Assembly (NCBI RefSeq): GCF_040448685.1
Contig: NZ_CP159290.1
Coordinates: 4,278,001 to 4,342,000 of the forward strand
Origin: Cellulosimicrobium sp. ES-005
Lineage (GTDB): Bacteria > Actinomycetota > Actinomycetes > Actinomycetales > Cellulomonadaceae
Direction of reading: 5' to 3'
Length of the DNA: 64,000 bases
Shown here in pieces: positions 54,824 through 64,000 of this stretch (the stretch's first letter is position 1; every line of letters begins with the position of its first letter). The position numbers and the translations under genes were made by a program. Below the pieces are notes generated by a model. That model saw only the letters and a program-made list of their open reading frames with translations, was not told where the DNA came from and did no database searches.

Positions 54824-55441
54824 TCACGACGACGCGGGGGCCGGCGTGGGGAACCAGCGGGCGAACTTCTCCTCGAGAGCCTGGGTCCGCTCGACGTCGC
54901 AGCGCTTCTCCGCCGAGACCGTGATCGCGCCGTCCAGGCACTGCTGGTGCGCCAGCGCGACGTCCCACGTGACGAGCGTCGAGACCATCTGCAGCGCGAG
55001 CATCGCGGAGAGCCCGACGCCGATGCCCAGCGCCGGGACGAGCGCACCGCGCACCCGCGCCCGCCACACGGCCACGAGCGCGCGGACGCCCACGACGATC
55101 GCCCCGAGCGCGAGCGCGAGGCTCACGGCCTGCCACGGGAACGGCATGGTGCTCACGACGATCACCGCGAGCAGGAGCAGGCCGAAGTGGAGCACGCGCC
55201 GCGTCGCCTGCCGCGCGAGCTCGGGGTCCGGCTCCGCGGGCTCGGGCGGTGCCGGAGGACGGCCGCCCCCGGGCGTCAGCGGGTCCGGCCGGCCGGGCGG
55301 GGGCGGTGGGAGGGGCGTGCCCGGGCCGGAGCCCGGTGGGACCGGAGCGCCCGGACGCGTGCCCTCCTCCGGCGGCTGCGGCGACTCCGGACGAGGGTGC
55401 TGCGGCGCGTCGGGACGGGGCGGTGCGTACGGGTTGCCCAC
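54824..55441 (-). CDS. Membrane protein with proline-rich N-terminus
   Basis: 205 residues, function unknown. Residues 1-75 are Pro-rich and disordered; four hydrophobic segments cover about 85-175. A short extracytoplasmic-looking tail has two cysteines (QQCLDGAITVSAEKRC) that could pair. GTG at 55441 is chosen because GAGGAGCTGCCC precedes it. Divergent from purN. It is the first gene past the accessory block and probably belonged next to the PerM-like gene. Confidence 0.75.
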   Translation of the reverse strand: MGNPYAPPRPDAPQHPRPESPQPPEEGTRPGAPVPPGSGPGTPLPPPPPGRPDPLTPGGGRPPAPPEPAEPDPELARQATRRVLHFGLLLLAVIVVSTMPFPWQAVSLALALGAIVVGVRALVAVWRARVRGALVPALGIGVGLSAMLALQMVSTLVTWDVALAHQQCLDGAITVSAEKRCDVERTQALEEKFARWFPTPAPASS

Positions 55442-55587
55442 GGGCAGCTCCTCGGTCGGTCGGGCGGCTCGCGGTACATTCTCCCATCGGAGACCGGGTG
55501 CCCGGGAGGGCGCCCTCCCTGTTCCGCCGAGCCCGACGCTCGAGCCACCTGAGCCGCCCCGAGCCACCCCGAACCCGCAGGAGCACC

Positions 55588-56244
55588 GTGCAGACGCCGT
55601 CCGGCCACCTCGTCGAGTCCACCTCCGCCGCCCGCGTCGTCGTCCTCGTCTCGGGCGCAGGCTCCAACCTCGCCGCGATCCTCGCCGCGCACGACGACGC
55701 CGCCTACGGGGCGCGCGTCGTGGGCGTCGTGTCGGACAAGGCCGACGCGGGCGGCCTCGACCTGGCCCGCGAGGCCGGGATCGCCGCCGTCGTCGTGGCC
55801 CCGGGCGACTTCGACGACCGGGCCGCGTGGAACGAGGCGGTCGCGCAGGCCGTCGACGTCTTCCGGCCGGACCTCGTGGTGCTCGCCGGGTTCATGCGCA
55901 TCCTCGGTCCGGCATTCGTCGGGCGCTTCGCCGGCCGCACGATCAACACGCACCCGGCGCTCCTGCCGTCGTTCCCGGGCGCGCACGGCGTGCGCGACGC
56001 GCTCGCGTACGGCGTCCGCGTCACCGGGTGCACCGTCCACGTGGTCGACGACGGCGTGGACACCGGCCCGATCATCGCCCAGGTCGCCGTCCCGGTCGAG
56101 GACGGCGACGACGAGTCGTCGCTCCACGAGCGCATCAAGGTCGCGGAGCGCGCGCTCCTCGTCGAGACGGTCGGCCGCGCCGCGCGCGAGGGCCTGCGCG
56201 TCGAGGGCCGCCGGGCCGTCGTCGGGCGGTCGGCGGGCGCCTGA
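55588..56244 (+). CDS. purN: Phosphoribosylglycinamide formyltransferase PurN
   Basis: Transfers formyl from 10-formyltetrahydrofolate to GAR, step 3 of purine synthesis. 218 residues: VLVSGAGSNLAAIL near residue 16 (phosphate loop), the catalytic Asn/His block INTHPALLPSFPGAHG and the catalytic Asp in VDDGVDTGPIIAQ. GTG start behind CAGGAGCACC. It directly precedes purH, as in most actinomycetes. TACATT near 55473 is a plausible -10 box. Confidence 0.95.
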   Translation: MQTPSGHLVESTSAARVVVLVSGAGSNLAAILAAHDDAAYGARVVGVVSDKADAGGLDLAREAGIAAVVVAPGDFDDRAAWNEAVAQAVDVFRPDLVVLAGFMRILGPAFVGRFAGRTINTHPALLPSFPGAHGVRDALAYGVRVTGCTVHVVDDGVDTGPIIAQVAVPVEDGDDESSLHERIKVAERALLVETVGRAAREGLRVEGRRAVVGRSAGA

Positions 56245-56264
56245 GCCGCCCGCGCGGCACCCGG

Positions 56265-56354
56265 TAGACTCGTCCCGGACGCGACTGGCGAGGGTGGGAA
56301 CGACCACCGGGGAGCGGCCGGATCTACCTGCTGGAGCGTCGACCGCCTGGGCGC
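56265..56354 (+). promoter_or_regulatory. purH promoter and ZTP (pfl) riboswitch
   Basis: TAGACT (56265-56270) fits a -10 box. The RNA that would start near 56277 has the ZTP-riboswitch blocks: GCGACTGGCG, then GGTGGGAACGACCACCGGGG with GAGCGGCCG, and after a variable linker CGACCGCCTGGGC. ZTP accumulates when AICAR transformylase (PurH) lacks formyl folate, so this control of purH is physiologically sensible. Class recognised from conserved nucleotides; the 3' end is approximate. Confidence 0.92.
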
Positions 56355-56418
56355 CTGGGTTCTGCCTCGCGTCGGCGTCCGTCGACGCGGCGACCGCGAC
56401 CCAGAGGAGCCCCTCGTC

Positions 56419-58068
56419 ATGTCCCACCCGGCCCCGCACGTGCCCTCCGCCCCCGACGTCCAGCTCGCCGACGACGCGCAGCGCCCCGTGCGGCGCGCGC
56501 TCCTGAGCGTCTACGACAAGACGGGCCTCGTCGAGCTCGCGACCGCGCTCCACGCGGCGGGCGTCGAGCTGGTCTCCACCGGCTCCACCGCGTCGACGAT
56601 CGCCGCCGCGGGCGTGCCCGTGACGAAGGTCGAGGACCTCACCGGGTTCCCCGAGTGCCTCGAGGGCCGGGTCAAGACGCTCCACCCGCGCGTGCACGCC
56701 GGCATCCTCGCGGACTCGCGCAAGGCCGACCACCTCGCGCAGCTCGACGAGCTCGGCATCGCGCCGTTCGAGCTCGTCGTCGTCAACCTCTACCCGTTCG
56801 CCGCGACCGTCGCGTCCGGCGCCGGCCCCGACGAGGTCGTCGAGCAGATCGACATCGGCGGTCCCTCGATGGTCCGCGCGGCCGCGAAGAACCACCCGAG
56901 CGTCGCCGTCGTCGTGGACCCGGCCCGGTACGACGACGTCGTCGCCGCCGTGCAGGAGGGCGGCTTCACGTTCGCCCAGCGCAAGCGCCTCGCGGCGCAG
57001 GCGTTCGCGCACACCGCGCAGTACGACGTCGCCGTCGCGTCGTGGTTCGCGTCGTCGTACGCGCCCGACGACGTGGCCTTCCCCGCGTTCACGGGCGCCA
57101 CCTGGGAGCGGGCCGACGTCCTGCGCTACGGCGAGAACCCGCACCAGCAGGCCGCGCTGTACACGCACTGGCGCGGCGGGCTCGCCACGGCGACCCAGCT
57201 GCAGGGCAAGGCGATGAGCTACAACAACTACGTGGACGCCGACGCCGCGCGCCGGGCCGCGTACGACCACTCCGGCCCGGCCGTCGCCGTCGTCAAGCAC
57301 AACAACCCGTGCGGCGTCGCGACCGACGACGACATCGCGGCCGCCTACCGCAAGGCGCACGCCACCGACCCGGTCTCCGCGTACGGCGGCGTGGTGGCGG
57401 CGAACCGGGTGGTGACGACCGAGCTCGCGGAGGCGCTCAAGCCCGTGTTCACGGAGGTCGTCGTGGCACCGGGCTACGAGGACGGCGCGCTCGAGATCCT
57501 CGCGGCCAAGAAGAACCTGCGCGTCCTCGTGCTCCCGGAGGGCGCGCAGAGCGACCCCGTCGAGTTCCGTCCGATCTCGGGCGGTCTGCTCGTCCAGACG
57601 GTCGACCACATCGACGGTGTCGTGACGGCCGAGGACGGCACCGTCACCGGCGGCGACGACCCGCAGCACTGGACCCTCGTGACGGGGGAGGCCGCCGACG
57701 ACGCGACCCTCGCGGACCTCGCGTTCGCGTGGCGCGCGATCCGCGCCGCCAAGTCCAACGCGATCCTCCTCGCGCGCGACGGGGCCGCCGTCGGGGTCGG
57801 GATGGGGCAGGTCAACCGCGTCGACTCGTGCCGTCTCGCGGTCGAGCGCGCCAACACCCTCGCCGACGGCGAGGAGCGTGCGCGTGGCGCCGTCGCGGCG
57901 TCCGACGCGTTCTTCCCCTTCGCCGACGGCCTCCAGATCCTGCTCGACGCGGGCGTCCGCGCGGTCGTCGCCCCGGGCGGGTCGATCCGCGACGCCGAGG
58001 TGATCGAGGCGGCGCGCGCCGCGGGTGTGACGATGTACTTCACGGGCACGCGCCACTTCGCGCACTGA
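56419..58068 (+). CDS. purH: AICAR transformylase/IMP cyclohydrolase PurH
   Basis: Last two steps of IMP synthesis. 549 residues: the N-terminal MGS-like cyclohydrolase has [38 protein letters not shown] and NLYPFAATV. The C-terminal transformylase domain has [13 protein letters not shown], the catalytic KHNNPCG and [15 protein letters not shown], ending [13 protein letters not shown] start; the leader carries a ZTP riboswitch. A strong terminator follows. Confidence 0.97.
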   Translation: MSHPAPHVPSAPDVQLADDAQRPVRRALLSVYDKTGLVELATALHAAGVELVSTGSTASTIAAAGVPVTKVEDLTGFPECLEGRVKTLHPRVHAGILADSRKADHLAQLDELGIAPFELVVVNLYPFAATVASGAGPDEVVEQIDIGGPSMVRAAAKNHPSVAVVVDPARYDDVVAAVQEGGFTFAQRKRLAAQAFAHTAQYDVAVASWFASSYAPDDVAFPAFTGATWERADVLRYGENPHQQAALYTHWRGGLATATQLQGKAMSYNNYVDADAARRAAYDHSGPAVAVVKHNNPCGVATDDDIAAAYRKAHATDPVSAYGGVVAANRVVTTELAEALKPVFTEVVVAPGYEDGALEILAAKKNLRVLVLPEGAQSDPVEFRPISGGLLVQTVDHIDGVVTAEDGTVTGGDDPQHWTLVTGEAADDATLADLAFAWRAIRAAKSNAILLARDGAAVGVGMGQVNRVDSCRLAVERANTLADGEERARGAVAASDAFFPFADGLQILLDAGVRAVVAPGGSIRDAEVIEAARAAGVTMYFTGTRHFAH

Positions 58069-58080
58069 CACGGCCCTGCT

Positions 58081-58118
58081 CGACGGCCCCGCCGGTCTCC
58101 GGACCGGTGGGGCCGTCG
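58081..58118. terminator. Bidirectional hairpin terminator
   Basis: CGACGGCCCC and GGGGCCGTCG with an inner CCGGTC/GACCGG pair form a long hairpin between the convergent purH and oxidoreductase genes. Confidence 0.75.
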
Positions 58119-58129
58119 CGCGCCGGGCG

Positions 58130-59506
58130 TCAGACCAGGGCGTCGCGGAGGCGGCGGGTCGGGTCGAGCGCGACGTCGAGGTCGACGCCGAGGCGGCCGG
58201 CGCGGTTCATCGCCTTGCGGACCGGGCCGACGTCGCGCGGCGAGTCGACCAGGAGGACCGCCCGGACCTCGGTGACCCGACGCTCCGGGCCGCCGTCCGC
58301 CGTCGTGCCGCCGTCCGAGGTGGAGCCGGAGGTCGTCCCCGGGGCGAGGTAGAACGCGGCCCAGCCCTCGTGGCCGGTCGGGCCGCCGGACGGGTCGCCG
58401 CGGAAGAGCACGTCGTCGGCCTCGTCGGGCACGCCGAACAGGGCGAGGTCGTGCCCGAGCTGCTGGGAGAACACGTACGGGGCGTGCCCGGGAGCGTCGG
58501 GCTCGTCGCCGAGCAGCGCGGCGACGGTCGCGTCCGGGTCGTGGAGGGCGGCGGACCAGTGGCCACCGGGCACCGCGCCGAGCAGCGGGTGCTCGCGCGT
58601 CGCGCAGTCGCCGACGGCCCAGAGCCCGGCCAGCCCCGGCACGGCGCCGGTGGCGTCCACGGGCACGCTGCCGCGCACGTCGCGCGGGACCGCGCCGTCG
58701 AGCCAGTCCGTCGCGGGGCGGGCGCCCACGGCGGCCAGCACGAGGTCGGCCGACAGCTCGCGCCCGTCGGCGAGCCGGACGCCGTCGGGCCGGACCTCCG
58801 CCACCGCGGCACCGGTCACGAGCTCGGCGCCGACGGCCGCGTACCAGGGCGCGAGGTGCGCGCCGACGGCCGGACCGAGCTGGCGCCGGAGCGGGGCGGG
58901 AGCGGCCTCGAGGACCGTGACATGCGCCCCCGCGCCGGCGGCGACCCCTGCCAGCTCGGCGCCGATCCAGCCCGCGCCCACGATCACGAGGCGGAGCCCC
59001 GGCCGCAGCGCGCCGCGGAGGGCCTCGGCGTCCCGGACCGTGTGCAGGAGGCGGGCGTGCTCCCAGCCGTCGGGCCGCACGGGCGTGGAGCCGACCGCGA
59101 GCACCACGGCCGCCGCGGCCCGGCGCTCGCCCGACCGCGTCGTGATCTCCCAGAGACGGCCGTCGGGCGTCGCCCGGCGCTCCAGCCGCACTGCCGGGTC
59201 GGCCAGGCGCACCTCGTCGGCGAGCGCCTCGACGTCCACGCCGAGGTCCTCGGCGAGCCACGCCGGGCCCGGGCGGCTCAGGAGCTCCTTCGAGAGCGGT
59301 GGCCGGTCGTAGGGAGGCACGCCCTCCGCGCCGAGCAGCGTCACCCTCCCGGCGTACCCCCGACGCCGGAGCGCGCCGACGGTCTGGGCGCCGGCGAGCC
59401 CCGCGCCCACGACGACGACCGACGCGGGCGCTCCCGGGTCCGTCGCGCGAGGGGACGCGCGGTGCGCGGAGGGTGGCGGGAGGACCGGCGGCTCGGCGGA
59501 CGACAT
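58130..59506 (-). CDS. FAD-dependent NAD(P)H reductase (ferredoxin-reductase type)
   Basis: 458 residues. FAD motif VVVVGAGLAGAQTVGALRRR (about 30), the PPYDRPPLSKELL block of rubredoxin/ferredoxin reductases, the NAD motif VIVGAGWIGAELAG (about 165) and the GLWAVGDCA FAD-ribityl site. The C-terminal reductase-C domain has FSQQLGHDLALFGVP. It probably supplies electrons to a ferredoxin, Rieske or P450 partner encoded elsewhere. Minus strand TAGCGT lies 7 bases before the ATG, so the mRNA is probably leaderless. Confidence 0.87.
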   Translation of the reverse strand: MSSAEPPVLPPPSAHRASPRATDPGAPASVVVVGAGLAGAQTVGALRRRGYAGRVTLLGAEGVPPYDRPPLSKELLSRPGPAWLAEDLGVDVEALADEVRLADPAVRLERRATPDGRLWEITTRSGERRAAAAVVLAVGSTPVRPDGWEHARLLHTVRDAEALRGALRPGLRLVIVGAGWIGAELAGVAAGAGAHVTVLEAAPAPLRRQLGPAVGAHLAPWYAAVGAELVTGAAVAEVRPDGVRLADGRELSADLVLAAVGARPATDWLDGAVPRDVRGSVPVDATGAVPGLAGLWAVGDCATREHPLLGAVPGGHWSAALHDPDATVAALLGDEPDAPGHAPYVFSQQLGHDLALFGVPDEADDVLFRGDPSGGPTGHEGWAAFYLAPGTTSGSTSDGGTTADGGPERRVTEVRAVLLVDSPRDVGPVRKAMNRAGRLGVDLDVALDPTRRLRDALV

Positions 59507-59560
59507 GCACGTCACGCTAGGCCACGACGGTAGGCTTCCGGGCGTGGAAGGTGCAGCAGC

Positions 59561-59989
59561 GTGACCGACGTCACCGCGGACGGGGGGACGCGGCACCGGC
59601 CGCCGGCGACGCTCGTGCCGGCGTGGCACCACGTCGAGGACGAGCCGGGAGACGACGGGCGCCCGGCGGGCGCGCGTCCCGACGACGAGGCCCGGCCCCC
59701 GGTCCCGGAACCGCCTGCGAGCCTCGCCCCGTCGCGTCAGCCGGCGATGTGGCTCGTGCTCGCGGGCGTCGCGGTGTCGATGCTCGTCGCGGTGCTCGTC
59801 GGCGCGCGCGCCGGCTGCTTCACGCTCGCCGGGCTGCTCGCGGTGGCCGGCGTGTGCCGCGCGGTTGTCCCGGGCCCGGGTCCCGTGGGGATCACCGTGC
59901 GCTCCCGCGGGCTGGACGTCTTCCTCTTCCTCGCGCCCGCGGTCGTCATGGCGTTCCTCGCGCTGACCCTCGACCAGGGCGAGATCTGA
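59561..59989 (+). CDS. DUF3017-family membrane protein
   Basis: 142 residues; a 60-residue hydrophilic N-terminus rich in Pro/Asp, then three hydrophobic segments (MWLVLAGVAVSMLVAVLVGA, CFTLAGLLAVAGVCRAVVPG, VFLFLAPAVVMAFLALTLDQ). The GITVRSRGLDV loop is typical of DUF3017, found near mdh in many actinomycetes, as here. Function unknown. GTG start fits the family. Confidence 0.8.
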   Translation: MTDVTADGGTRHRPPATLVPAWHHVEDEPGDDGRPAGARPDDEARPPVPEPPASLAPSRQPAMWLVLAGVAVSMLVAVLVGARAGCFTLAGLLAVAGVCRAVVPGPGPVGITVRSRGLDVFLFLAPAVVMAFLALTLDQGEI

Positions 59990-60064
59990 CCCGTCGCGGG
60001 CGCCTGCCCACGCCCCCCGGGAGGGGCCGGGGGGGCAACCCTCCGGACGCGGTGCCGCGGACGA

Positions 60065-60102
60065 CGACGGGCCCGGACCGCGGTCGCGGTCCGGGCCCGT
60101 CG
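60065..60102. terminator. Bidirectional hairpin terminator
   Basis: A perfect 17-bp stem (arm CGACGGGCCCGGACCGC) with loop GGTC lies between the convergent DUF3017 and aquaporin genes. Confidence 0.8.
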
Positions 60103-60116
60103 GGGCGTGCGGGACG

Positions 60117-61190
60117 TCAGGCCTTGGGGGCCTCGTCCGTGCCGGGGGCGTCATCCGTCGCCGGGGCCTCGGGCTCGTCCGCCTCGACGACCTCGACGAC
60201 CTCCTCGACCGCGACGACGTCGCCGTTCTCGTCCGTGACGACGACCTCCTCCTCGACCACGGCGGCGACCGCGCCCGCACCCGCCGCGCCGGCCGCCGCG
60301 GAGTACGCCGGGGCCCCGGCCTCGGTCAGCGTGACGACCTGGTCCTCGCCGAGGAGGTCGTCCTGCTTGGGGGCGAAGGCGAAGGCACGGTAGAACAGGC
60401 CCGCGATCGCGGCGCCGAGGAGCGGGGCGACCCAGAAGACCCACTGCTGCTTCCACAGGTCCCCGTCGCCGGCGAAGACCGCCGAGGCCATCGAGCGTGC
60501 CGGGTTGATCGACGCGTTGGTGATCGGCGCGGCGACGAGGATGAGGGCGGTCAGCGTGAAGCCGATCACGACGGGCGCGTACTGGACGCTCGCGCGCTTG
60601 TCGGTGACGCCGAGGATCACGCCCACGAACACGGCGGTGACGATGGTCTCGATGAGCAGCGCCTGCACGAGGCCGAACTCCGTGCCGCCCTGCGACGCCG
60701 TCGAGAGCGAGGAGAAGCTGCCGTAGCCGTTGGCGGTCGCGACGAACACCCCGCCCCGGCCGTCCTGGCCGAGGAGCTGCGGGAGCGTGGAGGGCACGGT
60801 CGCGAGCAGGACGAGGCCGGCGAGGAGCGCGCCGACGAGCTGCGCGACCCAGTACGGCAGGACGTCGCGCCACGCGGTGCGGCCGCCGATCGCGGCACCG
60901 AGCGTGACGGCCGGGTTGAAGTGGCCACCGGACACGTTGCCCACGGCGGCGGCGCCCGCGACCACCGCGATACCACCGGCCAGGCCGACGGCCAGGGCGT
61001 TCTGCTGGCTGACGAAGGTGTACAGCGCCACACCCACGATCGCGAGGACGAGGAAGAACGTGCCGAAGACCTCGGCGCCGAGACGCGCGAGGAGGCTCGG
61101 CTGGACGACGGCGACGGCCTCGGTGGGCGCGGGACTCGGGTCCTCGACGAAGCCCTCCGGCGCGCCGGGAGCGGTGGTGTCCTGGGACAT
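60117..61190 (-). CDS. MIP-family channel (aquaporin) with acidic tail
   Basis: 357 residues. Six membrane helices and two half-helices with the NPA motifs GGHFNPAVT and SINPARS. The selectivity-filter surroundings look aquaporin-like, but glycerol cannot be excluded. Unusual: about 85 C-terminal residues past the last helix are Glu/Asp/Val/Ala-rich (VVEEEVVVTDENGD and similar), far longer than in AqpZ. About 35 hydrophilic residues precede helix 1. ATG behind AGGATCATC. Divergent from icd. Confidence 0.9.
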   Translation of the reverse strand: MSQDTTAPGAPEGFVEDPSPAPTEAVAVVQPSLLARLGAEVFGTFFLVLAIVGVALYTFVSQQNALAVGLAGGIAVVAGAAAVGNVSGGHFNPAVTLGAAIGGRTAWRDVLPYWVAQLVGALLAGLVLLATVPSTLPQLLGQDGRGGVFVATANGYGSFSSLSTASQGGTEFGLVQALLIETIVTAVFVGVILGVTDKRASVQYAPVVIGFTLTALILVAAPITNASINPARSMASAVFAGDGDLWKQQWVFWVAPLLGAAIAGLFYRAFAFAPKQDDLLGEDQVVTLTEAGAPAYSAAAGAAGAGAVAAVVEEEVVVTDENGDVVAVEEVVEVVEADEPEAPATDDAPGTDEAPKA

Positions 61191-61426
61191 GATGATCCTG
61201 TCTGGTTCGGTGGGTACTTCGGGCAGTCCCGGGCCCGGCCGCCACGGTGCGGCACCGGGAGGCGGTCGGGACGACGGCACGATGCCTGACCGAGTGCCCG
61301 GCCATTCCGGCATCTGGGGGCATCTTGCCACCACCACCCGGGAGAAGTGTGGAAATCGGCGGTGCCCCACCTGAGAACGGACGGCCCGTCTCACGATGCG
61401 GTCGGATGGCGGGAGCCCCGAAAGTA

Positions 61427-61453
61427 TCTTGACGTCGAGAAGTCGAGTACCCT
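61427..61453 (+). promoter_or_regulatory. icd promoter with operator-like site
   Basis: TCTTGACGTCGAGA (61427-61440) matches the sucC site (30605-30618) at 13 of 14 positions. TACCCT (61448-61453) is the probable -10 box, so the site overlaps the -35 region. The rest of 61191-61561 is leader and divergent promoter DNA without a gene. Confidence 0.55.
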
Positions 61454-61561
61454 GGACCGCGGTCAGCAACGCCCCTGTGTGCGACGGACCGGGCCCGACG
61501 GGCCGACGGTCGCCGTCCGGCTCCCGGGGGCACCAGTCCCCGACAATGGAGCGATCTGCGC

Positions 61562-63908
<2,347 letters not shown>

Positions 63909-63918
63909 GCCGGGATCC

Positions 63919-63956
63919 GGTCCCGTGGTCCGAGGCACGGTCCGGACCGCGGGACC
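63919..63956 (+). terminator. Hairpin terminator after mdh
   Basis: GGTCCCGTGGTCCG and CGGACCGCGGGACC pair over 14 positions (one G-U) with a 10-base loop, 11 bases after the mdh stop. Confidence 0.75.
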
Positions 63957-64000
63957 GGGGACGCTCCGGGGGCCGGACGGGAGCGGCGGTGCGGGGCGTC

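Overview
The window is very GC-rich DNA from an actinomycete, most likely the order Micrococcales near Cellulosimicrobium, Isoptericola or Cellulomonas. This rests on the codon bias, frequent GTG starts, many probable leaderless transcripts, and the chromosomal order sucC-sucD, a PerM-like gene, purN-purH and DUF3017-mdh, which other actinomycetes share. Most of it is housekeeping chromosome. One accessory carbohydrate block sits in the middle. No tRNA, rRNA, insertion sequence, phage gene or CRISPR array was seen.

Left part (1-13.5 kb): a thiamine operon (thiO-thiS-thiG, minus strand) behind a TPP riboswitch, divergent thiE, guaA, a family 4 glycosyltransferase, and an envelope-stress module. 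That module is a PspC/LiaF-like protein facing a PspC-fused histidine kinase with its response regulator. A membrane glycosyltransferase follows. From 13.5 to 20.3 kb an assimilatory sulfate reduction operon reads leftwards: sulfite reductase, APS reductase, CysD, CysN and a fused siroheme synthase. A 28-residue peptide ending in a cluster of cysteine codons precedes it and looks like a cysteine-sensing attenuator.

Middle (20.4-36.1 kb): a small membrane protein, a PadR regulator with a hydrolase, DUF456, a VOC protein, the PcrA/UvrD helicase, two conserved hypothetical genes, and an HTH/Clp-N gene pair whose promoter is covered by two identical-layout palindromes. An OmpA-like lipoprotein, sucCD, an acyltransferase/patatin pair and a PerM-like (DUF6350) membrane protein follow.

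Accessory block (36.1-54.8 kb): it lies where PerM-like and purN genes are usually close together. It opens with about 840 bases of non-coding, strongly structured DNA with perfect 19-bp and 26-bp inverted repeats, bracketed by two mirror-image arrays of a 20-21 bp repeat. After a transporter and an M20 peptidase comes a polysaccharide-use locus: a secreted family 8 polysaccharide lyase, a secreted EEP-fold enzyme sharing a C-terminal module with the lyase, a LacI repressor, a sugar ABC transporter, a GH130 mannoside phosphorylase or hydrolase, a phosphohexomutase and mannose-6-phosphate isomerase. The last three form a logical route from mannosides through mannose 1-phosphate and mannose 6-phosphate to fructose 6-phosphate. 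The lyase and transporter promoters share one architecture with an embedded palindromic operator.

Right part (54.8-64 kb): purN, purH behind a ZTP riboswitch, an FAD-dependent reductase, DUF3017, an aquaporin with a long acidic tail, NADP-isocitrate dehydrogenase and malate dehydrogenase. The sucC and icd upstream regions share a 14-bp near-palindrome.
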